NCBI GenBank assembly: GCA_025617745.1
Contig: CM046856.1
Location: forward strand, 49,356,873 to 49,420,872
DNA from: Heliocidaris erythrogramma
Lineage: Eukaryota > Echinodermata > Echinoidea > Camarodonta > Echinometridae
Reading direction: 5' to 3'
DNA length: 64,000 nucleotides
In this document: piece after piece, positions 1 through 9,869 of the stretch
How the letters are laid out: each line of letters begins with the position of its first letter
Numbering within the stretch: position 1 is the stretch's first letter
The notes under the pieces: model-generated
Database searches by the model: none
The model's input: the letters and a program-made list of their open reading frames with translations, nothing else
What the model was told of the DNA's origin: nothing
Made by a program: the position numbers and the translations under genes

Positions 1-647
1 TATCATAATTTCTGTATTATCTCTCTCTCTTCTCTTCTTTCCTCTCTGTGGTACTTATTTGCAGTGTGGCAAAATTATTAAGAATTGATTTTAAGATAAT
101 ATTCATAATATGTCAGGAAAAACATGCAATCTATGGTTGCGATGCTAGAAGATTGGTAAATAATGTGGCTCTCATTTACTATTTAATTCAAAAGACACAC
201 AAAAAATCTATTGTCTTTAATACCTTCCCGTGATGTAAGACTGGGTTACACAAATTTGAAATTCAAATCCAATATTTTACATCAAGATGTAGGCAAATGA
301 GCTGTCTGTTGAGAGAATACAATATGTGTGAGTGTCCAGGTGATGCTATATTAAGAGTTGAAAAACTTGTCACTTTGTCGCGGCTAACATGAATGAAGGT
401 TTTCCAAATTTTCAATTAGTTTAAATTTCGATCTCTTAGCAACATTTATATTACAATTCAATAGCGAAGCAGATAGAAAGGAGAACATATCATGTCGCTA
501 GAGGGTTCCTGGTTAACAGAAATGCCTTGTGTTGCATCCAACATTCGCTAACCTATTTTAAATGAACTATAGCAATGCTTCTGCTCAAGAAAGCAATGGC
601 AATAGGAAAAATAATGGCTTCACATCTTTAGTAGATATTTCCTTATA
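1..647. repeat. Direct duplication, left copy
   Basis: This stretch recurs at 3890-4536 with no difference that I could see by eye, an offset of 3889 bases. The match starts at the window edge, so the repeat may extend further left. It stops abruptly after CCTTATA at 647, where the two copies diverge. It contains no recognisable gene; a 61-codon open frame at 48-233 is present in both copies and looks incidental. Confidence 0.95.
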
Positions 648-771
648 AAATAATTGACAACAAAACTTAGTGCAGAAACATTTTCGATTATTTCAAGCAA
701 AATAAAGAGCATTAACATTTGAGTTGTAAAAAAAACAACAACAATGAAGACTACATTAGCTTAATTATATG
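648..771. other. Unique spacer
   Basis: AT-rich sequence between the left duplication copy and the palindromic element. I see no feature in it. Confidence 0.5.
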
Positions 772-916
772 CCCTGATAGCAGAAAGTGGTAAAGATTAC
801 GTGATATTTACGTCGTGGTTTTCGTCTTTTTTACGTCCTGTAATTACGTCAATAAGACGACAACTTGCACCAACGCAAGACGTCAAGAGGACGTCTTATT
901 TTGACGTCATCTGTAC

Positions 917-1416
917 ACTGTAAAAACTGAAGTGCTGTATATAGCACTTTTTGAGAGCATGCATAGGGACTGCACTCAGAGTGCTATTGAATGCACACAG
1001 CGTGCTATTTCAGCACTTTCACGGGAGCTGGACCGGCTCCTTAAACTGCTAAACATTCATAAAAAAAAATGATTTGGGCGAGCTTCGGACCAGGGTCCGC
1101 TGATCGAGAATTGCTGGCATTACCGCTAGACTAACTCACATTGTACGATTTAGAGCAGATCATATTGTTACATAGTGAATTTACGACACCACATATTTCA
1201 TGTTATCTACTTGACTCCCATGACTAAACTGGATTGCAAGAAGCATTTGTTAGTCCATCGGTAACGTCAGCGCCTCTCAATCAGCGGAACCTGGTTCGAG
1301 GCTCGCCACGGTCACTTTTTTTTGCTGGTAAATTAGCACACTACAAGTGCTATAAACAGCATTTCAGGTGCAGTCACTATACATGCCCCTAAAAGTAGCA
1401 CTTTAGTTTTTACAGT
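917..1416. mobile_element. Inner foldback nested in the palindrome
   Basis: Its terminal inverted repeats read ACTGTAAAAACTGAAGTGCT on the left and the complement of ACTGTAAAAACTAAAGTGCT on the right. It lies near the centre of the outer foldback, as expected if it inserted there. Each arm carries a tRNA-like block near the centre, at about 1073-1145 (minus strand) and 1246-1312 (plus strand). Confidence 0.7.
1246..1312 (+). repeat. tRNA-like block in right arm of foldback
   Basis: It contains an A-box-like TTAGTCCATCGGTAACG and a B-box-like GGTTCGAGGCT, the two internal RNA polymerase III promoter motifs. A related inverted block lies at about 1073-1145. There is no clean cloverleaf or acceptor stem, so I read it as a tRNA-derived remnant rather than a tRNA gene. 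Confidence 0.45.
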
Positions 1417-1571
1417 ATACAAGACGTAGAGATGACGTCAAAATAAGACGTCCTCTTGACGTCTTGCGTTGGTGCAAGTTGTCGTCTTATTGACGTAATT
1501 ACAGGACGTAAAAAAGACGAAAACCACGACGTAAATATCACGTCATTTTTTAACACTTTCTGCTATCAGGG

Positions 1572-3889
1572 TGAAAATGAGAATGAAAACAGAGACCAGT
1601 ATAGAAGCAGAGCTTGTATAACCGCTGGTCCCTGGCATTCGCTGGCAAATGGTAAATCATAAATACAATACATAAAAGACTAGACTGGGCAATCATGCAT
1701 AACATGCCCAAAAAGGGAAAAAAGAAGAAGACAGATACATGGCCATGGAAAGCAAAGAAATATAACACACTTTCTGTCGAAGAGAAAGCATTGAAAAATA
1801 TTGTAAAAACAAAAGGAACCATCAAAAATATATACATTTAAATGAATTACGTCCATGAATATAAGGGGAGGGAGGATCAGGAAAGCCAAGTTGCTTGCTG
1901 AAAATGATCCCTGATAAACTCACAGAAAACATTCTAATTTTATCTAAATTATAAAATGCATACTATGCACAAATGCAGCAAAAAAAAAAAAAACCCCAGA
2001 ACAACAAGAAAAACAAACAAAAACTTCCGGTGCCGTATCCAACAAAGGGTGCAGCCCCTATTTCCCTCCCCTTTCCTTCCCGTTTGAGGCCCCTTCCCCA
2101 ACCAAAATTAAGACAACTTTTAGTTGGTATGCCGAAAGCTGGAGCTGCCCGGATACATTCCACGGCGCCCCATCTATACGTGGGCGTTTCGACACCTGTT
2201 TATAAATTTTCGGATACCGCACTGATTTCTATCGTAGGACCATTTTACATGATATCGAGGAAATAAGCATCTTTTAAATGAAAATTGATCCGTTTTATCA
2301 GATATTTGTAGAATATAAAGGCTACAAAAACTTTCCTTATAGTAATTTAAGGAAACGAAAATTTGGAAATTATCATGATCCTTGGTCGTTATCTAAATGA
2401 CTTATCATTTCCCCTGGTTTGTTTTTGGTCTGTTTCATTTTTTTTTGGTCAAGTTTTGCACAGTGTATTTCAAGTAAATTTGTTTGGGATTTATCTACTT
2501 GTAAAAGAATAACAGAGCCTTGTACCATTTTTTACGATTCAACTTCTCCCGTGGCTGTGCGCATCCTTTAAGACTTGGCAACCTCATGGTCCTGTAGGGA
2601 ATCATCTCCTTCTGCCCTTTGGGGGTAACTTTTGTCTTTGGTGTCCCATGCGAAGTCACATAGAGACTTGTTGCTGTCAGGACTCACTCCTAACCCGACT
2701 GTGATGAGAACTTCCTAAGCGAAGAAGATGGGGATATATGAGCGCTGGCTTAATTAAAGTTTTAGAAATTTTCTGACCTGCGTCTCGGCCTGGTGAGCAG
2801 TCGTGATAGACATGAATATTGAATGGCGCTGTCCCTTTGTTTTTTTCTTACTGCGTCACCTCAAATGATTTTCAAACTCATTGCTTGTCAGTGACAAGTA
2901 GAACAGGGTATCCCCTCGAGCTAAGGTCGTAGATTTATTGCGAAGAGGAAAGAGGGGGGGGGGGGGGGGGAGAAGGGTACAACTAATTCATAACAATGGA
3001 CGATGTTGGTCGCACGATGTCAATAAATATGAATATTGTAAAGAGGGTCCAGATTATTCTACATTTTTTTTCACAAAAAAGTGAAGCAATCAAAAGTTTA
3101 TTAAAATGAATAGAGAAACCGATTTTTTTGTCGAATTCGGCATCGTCGGATATGACGTTATGTTTATAATCAGTTTCATCTTTGTCATAATATATGTAGA
3201 ACAAGATAGTAGGAACTTTCGTGATAAAATTATATTCACGTTGTTTCCTTTTCCTCCATTCTTGTAGCGCTAATTGAATGATAACTAGCTAATTAAAGTG
3301 GTTTTTGTATTTTCCATAAAATTCGTCTTCATTCACTTTAGTGCAACACTTGTATATTCATGAACCCCATTTGTTTTTACCCAATTAACCAATCCTTCTT
3401 GCCTGCTGTTACTTTATCGCCCCCAAAAGTTTCTCTCATTGTTGATTCCCTCTCTATCTCGGACCCGTTATTTTTTAATGAACAAACAGGTCAATCAGCC
3501 ATCACTAACTCACCTCCCCCCCCCCCCCTCTTCATCATCACTTAATCAGATACCAAAGGAACACAGGCACACCCCTCACACATGCTCTCCTGAACTTGTA
3601 CATGCGATGATCAACAGTTTATTGTCATGAAGTCACCCGGGCTCTATTTCTCCGCTAGATCATGTCCCATTCCTAGGTCAGTCTTCCAGACATAATAATT
3701 CGTTGTATTGTTATCCTCAAAATGTCATATAAGTTCTGAAAACCCACTATTATCTCAGAGTCACGATTCGACATTGGATAGAGGTGGTCAACGTAGCTTT
3801 ATTTCCCTTTGGCCAGCTTCAACACATTCACGGAGTACTTCGATCATTCTCTATCTTAGTTAAATTCCGTATTCCCTTAATACGTAATT
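1572..3889. other. Intergenic, no gene recognised
   Basis: Mixed AT-rich sequence with a poly-G run near 2955-2971, a poly-C run near 3519-3530 and several short poly-A or poly-T runs. Open frames here are under 100 codons with no recognised similarity. Confidence 0.6.
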
Positions 3890-4536
3890 TATCATAATTT
3901 CTGTATTATCTCTCTCTCTTCTCTTCTTTCCTCTCTGTGGTACTTATTTGCAGTGTGGCAAAATTATTAAGAATTGATTTTAAGATAATATTCATAATAT
4001 GTCAGGAAAAACATGCAATCTATGGTTGCGATGCTAGAAGATTGGTAAATAATGTGGCTCTCATTTACTATTTAATTCAAAAGACACACAAAAAATCTAT
4101 TGTCTTTAATACCTTCCCGTGATGTAAGACTGGGTTACACAAATTTGAAATTCAAATCCAATATTTTACATCAAGATGTAGGCAAATGAGCTGTCTGTTG
4201 AGAGAATACAATATGTGTGAGTGTCCAGGTGATGCTATATTAAGAGTTGAAAAACTTGTCACTTTGTCGCGGCTAACATGAATGAAGGTTTTCCAAATTT
4301 TCAATTAGTTTAAATTTCGATCTCTTAGCAACATTTATATTACAATTCAATAGCGAAGCAGATAGAAAGGAGAACATATCATGTCGCTAGAGGGTTCCTG
4401 GTTAACAGAAATGCCTTGTGTTGCATCCAACATTCGCTAACCTATTTTAAATGAACTATAGCAATGCTTCTGCTCAAGAAAGCAATGGCAATAGGAAAAA
4501 TAATGGCTTCACATCTTTAGTAGATATTTCCTTATA
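3890..4536. repeat. Direct duplication, right copy
   Basis: Second copy of bases 1-647, apparently identical. Divergence begins at 4537. Its left boundary cannot be fixed because the partner runs off the window. Confidence 0.95.
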
Positions 4537-5030
4537 GTTAAAGTAAGGATATGCATAAAAATGCAGAATAATAACATAGGCCTAATGCTAAACGCTGCTT
4601 GGAGCCTTTTTTTAACCTTTACCATGAAAAACCTCTTTGGTACGCAAGAACATCTGGTTCAACTTATGATGACTTCATTTGATGCCCGAGTTACATGATG
4701 GCAAAATAGTGCAAAATACAGCAACGAGTATTGAGAGCATTTGTCGTACGACAATGTCATGAGGCAAGAAGTTTGCAGGCATTTAAAAATACGTTGAGGG
4801 TACAATTCCTTGAATTTGGACCTCCTGTTACGATATCGATTAACCTCCGACATAGAGATCGATCGGTCAGTGATATCTGAAACGAGTCATTCCGAACATG
4901 CGCCCTCGCTGTGAAGTAATACTCTGCTGAAAGGGAAGGGGGTACGATAAAACATGGATAGAGAAATCGACATGGAAATTATGTATCTCCAAATGAATAG
5001 AGCTCTCTGGTGACTTCATAAAACATTATC
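4537..5030. other. Intergenic, nothing recognised
   Basis: AT-rich spacer between the duplication and the palindrome. No gene, RNA or repeat was recognised. Confidence 0.5.
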
Positions 5031-5202
5031 ATATAGTAAATAGTGTATGTATAATACGCGCTGTGATTGGTTAGATTCGCATCACGTGACGTGCAAAAAT
5101 CAAAGTTATAGTGCATGATCGTGCACTATAACATTTTTGCACGTCACGTGATGCGAATCTAACCAATCACAGCGCGTGTTATACATACACTATTTACTAT
5201 AT
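5031..5202. mobile_element. Near-perfect 172 bp palindrome (foldback MITE)
   Basis: Two arms of about 83 bases meet around 5116 with almost no spacer. Each arm carries ATTGG (an inverted CCAAT box) and TCACGTGACGTGC, which includes an E-box core. There is no coding capacity. TA could be the target duplication (TA followed by TAGTAAATAG) but the boundary is ambiguous. Confidence 0.9.
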
Positions 5203-5512
5203 TACTTTCCCCCTTGTTGCTTAATATCTCACTAAAAAGTATACCTTCAACCGTTCATGACCTATAAAAGGCGATAGTATGGTTTTATGTCATGTCTTTA
5301 TAAGTCGTCTTCATGTATGAAGTTGTATAACTGCACTAATCTGATTTCATTTCCTCATTTTACATGTTTTAAATGTTTTCCTCATTGACGTCACCACTTT
5401 ATCAATAGTCACATGGAATTTCCATTTCATTATATCTTTTCATTTCCTGTTTTTGATGAAAGTGATAGTCACGAAACACTTCTTTCCGAGGCGTATCTCC
5501 TTAAGCAAGTGG

Positions 5513-6008
5513 CTTTTGTCGAGAATGCCTCTCCCAAAAAGACAATAGGCCTTACAAGCAAGTGGCGTATTCAGAACTTAGCCACGGGAGGGGCAAAACA
5601 TCTGACCTTAAAGGGAGCGACAAGTCGCAACTTATGGGCGGTTTTACAGTTGGCTGCTCCTTTCTCTGGATCAAAGTTCAAAGCGACCTCAATTTATCGC
5701 GCGCAGCTAATAAAAGTTCGCACATTGACCCAAATTTGAGTAAACAAGATCGCCCGTTCTTTATTCCAGTATTTGAATCTCATTGGTCGGTTACGTATGT
5801 AGGGATTCGAGTTAACGATCACACAAGGAATTCGGCAATTAAACATTCCTTCGGTAGCGCACGATTGGACCTGATTGTATCCGAATTTCCCCGAGTCAGG
5901 CCAATTGGTCAGGCCCATGGATTACGACTTGCCACTCCCTTTAAAGCGACCCATACAATCCAGCTAATAATCACATTCATGGGTCAAAGCTTTGGCCAAA
6001 ATGGCACC

Positions 6009-6012
<4 letters not shown>
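5513..6012 (+). repeat. Dispersed repeat, copy 1 (with AT tail)
   Basis: A repeat containing GTGGCGTATTCAGAACTTAG and ending GGCACCTGA just before an AT microsatellite. It recurs in inverted orientation at 7003-7185 in a shorter form. A 149-codon frame (5562-6011) reads through it, but the shorter copy keeps only pieces of that frame, so it is not supported as a gene. Confidence 0.75.

Positions 6013-6055
<43 letters not shown>
6013..6055. repeat. (AT)n microsatellite
   Basis: An uninterrupted alternating TA tract directly at the 3' edge of the dispersed repeat. The inverted copy near 7003 also abuts a short AT tract (6987-6999). Confidence 0.95.
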
Positions 6056-6059
<4 letters not shown>

Positions 6060-6837
6060 TGCTTGCGTGGTAAATGAATAGGGGATGAGTCATTTGAATT
6101 TCATTGTTCTCAGCATTCCATTTCAAAGTTTTGGGAGTTCAGAGTGTTAAACATCATTGGAGAGCTAATATTTTGGAGCTCATTTTGTAAATTCAGCAAT
6201 TATTGTCGAGTTAGGAAATCAGCAGTGTGTGTAATTGGGTTTTTACAGACGTGTATCAAACCGATATGATTATATACGTCTGAGGACCGACCTTTAACAT
6301 CACCATCCGAAGTTGTAACTCAGTCTCAAACCTGGGTCCACTGAAGTTTATCACTTCCATAACTTCCATTGTTAGGTGGATTACAGGCGCACGACACAAC
6401 GCCCAGCAGTAGATCTAGACTATAAATTTATAAACCTAGAGCCCGGGCCTAATACACAATAACAATTAGATCTATAGATCTACTCATTTCATAATGTTCT
6501 ATTTATGCACCATTACTGGACTATATGAACTCCAAGTACTAAATTATCCCTCGTGCAGGTCTATTTCACCTCGGCCTGTAGCATCGGTGAAACAAAACTG
6601 CACTCTGGATAATTTAGTATTTGTCGTGTACAGTCAAAATCCAGTATAGTGCTTGATAGACCATGCACTATTTCTATAATAATTGATTTGAGTATATAGG
6701 CCTACTAGAGAACCGGAAACTGCCAATTACAACGGAATGTCAACGTATTGTTCGTGTTGATATTACCTTTGTGTTTCAAACCGTCCAGCCAGCTTTCAAT
6801 TATTGTCTTTAATAAATGACACTTACTTTCCTCCACA
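6056..6837. other. Intergenic, nothing recognised
   Basis: Sequence between the inverted repeat pair. I see no gene or recognisable element. Confidence 0.5.
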
Positions 6838-6890
6838 AACCAGGGGCGGATCAAGGATTCTGTTAAGCTGCTGGGGGGGGGGGGGGTGGG
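6838..6890. repeat. hAT-like terminus fragment and poly-G
   Basis: CAGGGGCGGATCAAGG resembles the TIR of the intact element at 13981-14138 (CAGTGGCGGATCCAGG). It is followed by a long G run. No matching opposite end was found, so it may be a fragment. Confidence 0.45.
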
Positions 6891-7002
6891 GCGCACAATT
6901 AAAAAAAACGTCTAACAAGATAAAACAGTTTACCATATTATTATGTGCTAAGTTACCATTTTCCAAACATCTGAAACGCAAGCAAATATATATATATATT
7001 CT

Positions 7003-7185
7003 TCAGGTGCCATTTGGGCCAACGCTTTGACCCATTATTAGCTGGATTGTATGGGTCGCTTTAAGTTTAGATTTTTTGCCCCTCCTGTGGCTAAGTTCTG
7101 AATACGCCACTTGCTTGTAAGCCCTGTAATCTTTTGGGGAGAGGCATTCTCGACAAAAGCCACTTGCTTTTAAGGATACGCCAGA
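7003..7185 (-). repeat. Dispersed repeat, copy 2 (inverted)
   Basis: Reverse complement of pieces of the repeat at 5513-6012. It starts with the GGTGCC motif next to an AT tract and keeps the GTGGCGTATTCAGAACTTAG block. It lacks several hundred internal bases of copy 1. Confidence 0.75.
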
Positions 7186-7959
7186 TCGAGAACGCGTCAA
7201 ACATGGTATTGCCGTCTTCTCTAAAACGTGAACCTCGCTTCAGACATTGTAGCTTCATGCTTCACCTACTTTGTACGCAGTTAACACAAAGCAGTCCATT
7301 GTCGCTGGGAGGATCGAGGACGGCGTTCACGTTGACACATTCGAAAACTCCCTATTATCGATCTCGTGTCCCGTCGATCTACTAGGTTGTCGGTCTCGTG
7401 TCCCATCGATCTAATGGGATGTCGGTCTACTGGGATGTCCAGAGATTGTCCAGAGGTGAAATGGGTACCCAGCATAAAGGAATTCCTTGTATGCTTGCGA
7501 GCACCGATAATCGTATAGCCTCGCTAGAGCCTTGGTAACATTGGAGCACCTTGAGCAGTGAATATGAGCGCGATACGATATTATAAGATATTACCTTTAA
7601 ATTATTAACTTCAACACATGCTGTTCTTTTCTATTGACCACGTCTGATCAAAAAGAATGTTTTCCCCTTTAATCGGACCGAGATTTTAGATGAACAGAAT
7701 AATAGAAGTAGCTACGAGACAAACAGATAATTATGCATGCATTAATACTGAACGTCCTAATCGAAACACATTTCTGGAAACTTCTAGGTTCTAATTATCA
7801 GCGTCATGTATCATTAGATACATGTAGTAGAAATTTCAATACGGGTAATTGATGTGTTTTCTTTGTGCAACATCTCTTCTCATTTAATCGTTAATAATTG
7901 CTAATTTTGAGAAGGTGAATCTAGTTTGACTATTCCATAGCAAATTTAAAAGATTTTTC
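7186..7959. other. Intergenic, nothing recognised
   Basis: Holds short internal repeats of GTCGGTCT and TCGATCTA type around 7360-7440. No gene was recognised. Confidence 0.45.
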
Positions 7960-8153
7960 TTTTTCTCTCTCTTTATCTGTCTATCCATTTCCATCGACAT
8001 CTCTCTCACCTCTCTCTGTCCCCTCCCTGTCCCGTTTCTCCTTCTCTTTCTACCTCTCTATTTACCTCTCTGTGTCTCTCGTATTCCTTATCCATTCTTT
8101 CCATCTTTTCTCTCGCATATCTGTTTACTATCTTCTCCCCCCCCCCCCCCCCC
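7960..8153. repeat. Pyrimidine-rich tract ending in poly-C
   Basis: Almost entirely C and T on the plus strand, ending in a run of about 17 C at 8136-8153. Confidence 0.85.
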
Positions 8154-8344
8154 GCCCCATGCAGAAATGGACAAAAGGCAAGTAAACGTTGGTCTTCGCC
8201 TCGTCTCTCTGGACGCGTTACGTAATCACCTCAACACCGTAGCAGATTCAAGAAGCCGACAGAGAGTGCGGCATAACCAGGTCCTTATGGACCGTGTCGG
8301 GAGGAGGAGATAATGGTTTACAGCAACAAATATAAACAGGTAAG

Positions 8345-8530
8345 TGGGAGAAGAAGAGGGTATTAGAGAAGAAGAAGAAGAAGAAGAAGAAGAAAAAGAA
8401 GAGGGTATTAGATAAGAAGAGGAAGAAGAAGAAGAAGAAGAAGGGGAGGAGGAGAAAAAGGTAGAAAAGGAATAGGAGGAATAGAAGAAGAAAAAGAGAA
8501 GAAGAAAAAGAACGATAAGAAATAAGAGGA
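8345..8530. repeat. (GAA)n-type purine tract
   Basis: Long purine-only stretches with imperfect GAA and GGA triplets. The Ser- and Leu/Phe-rich frames on the minus strand (for example 8226-8630) are translations of this tract and are not genes. Confidence 0.85.
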
Positions 8531-9687
8531 AAAGGTAAAGGAGGAAATACAGTGGATAAAGAGAACGAGTAGAATGACCACAAAAAAGGAAGTAAGGTGA
8601 AATCATAAGACTAGACAAAATTAATAACACAAAACTATAAGGGCTGAATATTTTTCTTTTTCAGTTATAACTAATTATTGATTATCCAAATAATGAGGAG
8701 GAATTCAAGTAAGGGATTTGAATATAAGTTCTCATCGAATGCCCTCTCTCATGCTGAGACGGAGCGGGGTGGCTGGTAACATGTAGTTTTAGAGGTTCCC
8801 TCAGGTATTTTGCCATGGTGGCCGGTTGGTCAAATGAAAGGGCCAACCGGACGCATCGCAATTCCAAAATCACAGTTCGCCCCTGCCCCGTAAAGTACAA
8901 ATTATGTTAGCATGCTGCATCACATACATGGTGTTGATTAATATAAAGATTATTCTCGTTTATTATTTTTTATTTAACGTTAAATTGATTAAAAGCATTT
9001 TAAAAAAAATTCTGGCCCAATGCCCTTTTTTTCAAAAGTGGCAAGTGGCGACATTTATATTAGAACAATAATGTAATTTTGGACACTATGGACAACATTG
9101 CCTTTTTGATCATCAGTCTGTGCGTTTTGTTATTGGTAATAATATGTTTTTTATAAATGTACTTTCACATTCAAATTCTACTGTAATTCATCCTTCGGGC
9201 TGCGAATTTTAATTTTAGTGCGATTAATACAATTTCAATTCAATTCAAGTCTTTATATATTTTCTCCCCCATTTTCTTATCACAGATAACATCACAGTTT
9301 GGGTGCTTGGCAACAGCAGAGTGCAGAATAGCATCTTCTCTCAGCGTCAGATGGGATAAGCTTTTTTTTTTTAGTTTCGATTAGACTAGAATCCAAATCA
9401 AGAACAAATCCTTCATCTTCCTTTACCCTCTGTGACAACGGCTACATTTACACAATTGTAGGTTAGCTATGTTTCTTGATGACGTAGGTTCATAGCGCGC
9501 AAAATGATACTTTTTCAGAGGAAATACATTATAGAGTTAGAAAGCGAATACTGCTTAGTAGTTTTTTTGTAGTTATACATTCTTATGCAGTACATGTATA
9601 TAATCCATTCACCATTAATAAAGACTGAAGGGGTTAAATGGTCGTGATAGGCTATTTTAATGATATTCTTAATGTATGATACCAATG

Positions 9688-9863
9688 CAGAGTTGCCAAC
9701 TGTTCCGGAATATGTATGAGGTGGATTTCAAGGCTTTCATGACAAGTGAATAGCGGAGAGCATGGTTATTGTTGTCATGTTTTCTCTCACAAGCATTCAA
9801 CCGTTGCGCAATTCACATTTTAATTTTGACCTCATGCATATTCCGGAACGGTTGGCATCTCTG
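9688..9863. mobile_element. Foldback MITE with 6-bp target duplication
   Basis: Starts CAGAGTTGCCAAC and ends with the complement of CAGAGATGCCAAC. The arms extend through a shared GTTCCGGAATATG block. The perfect 6-bp duplication CCAATG flanks it (9682-9687 and 9864-9869). It has no coding capacity. Confidence 0.85.
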
Positions 9864-9869
9864 CCAATG

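Larger units (their letters stand above)
772..1571. mobile_element. Compound palindromic MITE (outer foldback)
   Basis: The element starts CCCTGATAGCAGAAAGTG and ends with the reverse complement of that string. Outer arms of about 145 bases (772-916 and 1417-1571) pair almost perfectly and are studded with ACGTC/GACGT motifs, including TGACGTCA. A second foldback sits inside (917-1416). It has no transposase, so it is non-autonomous. The flanks share only TG, so the target duplication and superfamily are unresolved. Confidence 0.85.

Noticed and set aside
1..4536. LTR retrotransposon with 647-bp LTRs
   Set aside because: The shared segment has no TG...CA ends, no primer-binding site or polypurine tract at the inner edges, and the interior has no retroviral-type frame.
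5562..6011. 149-codon open frame
   Set aside because: It lies wholly in a dispersed repeat; the inverted copy at 7003-7185 keeps only fragments of the frame. No recognised domain.
8226..8630. 134-codon minus-strand frame rich in Ser, Phe and Leu
   Set aside because: Produced by the GAA-type purine tract.
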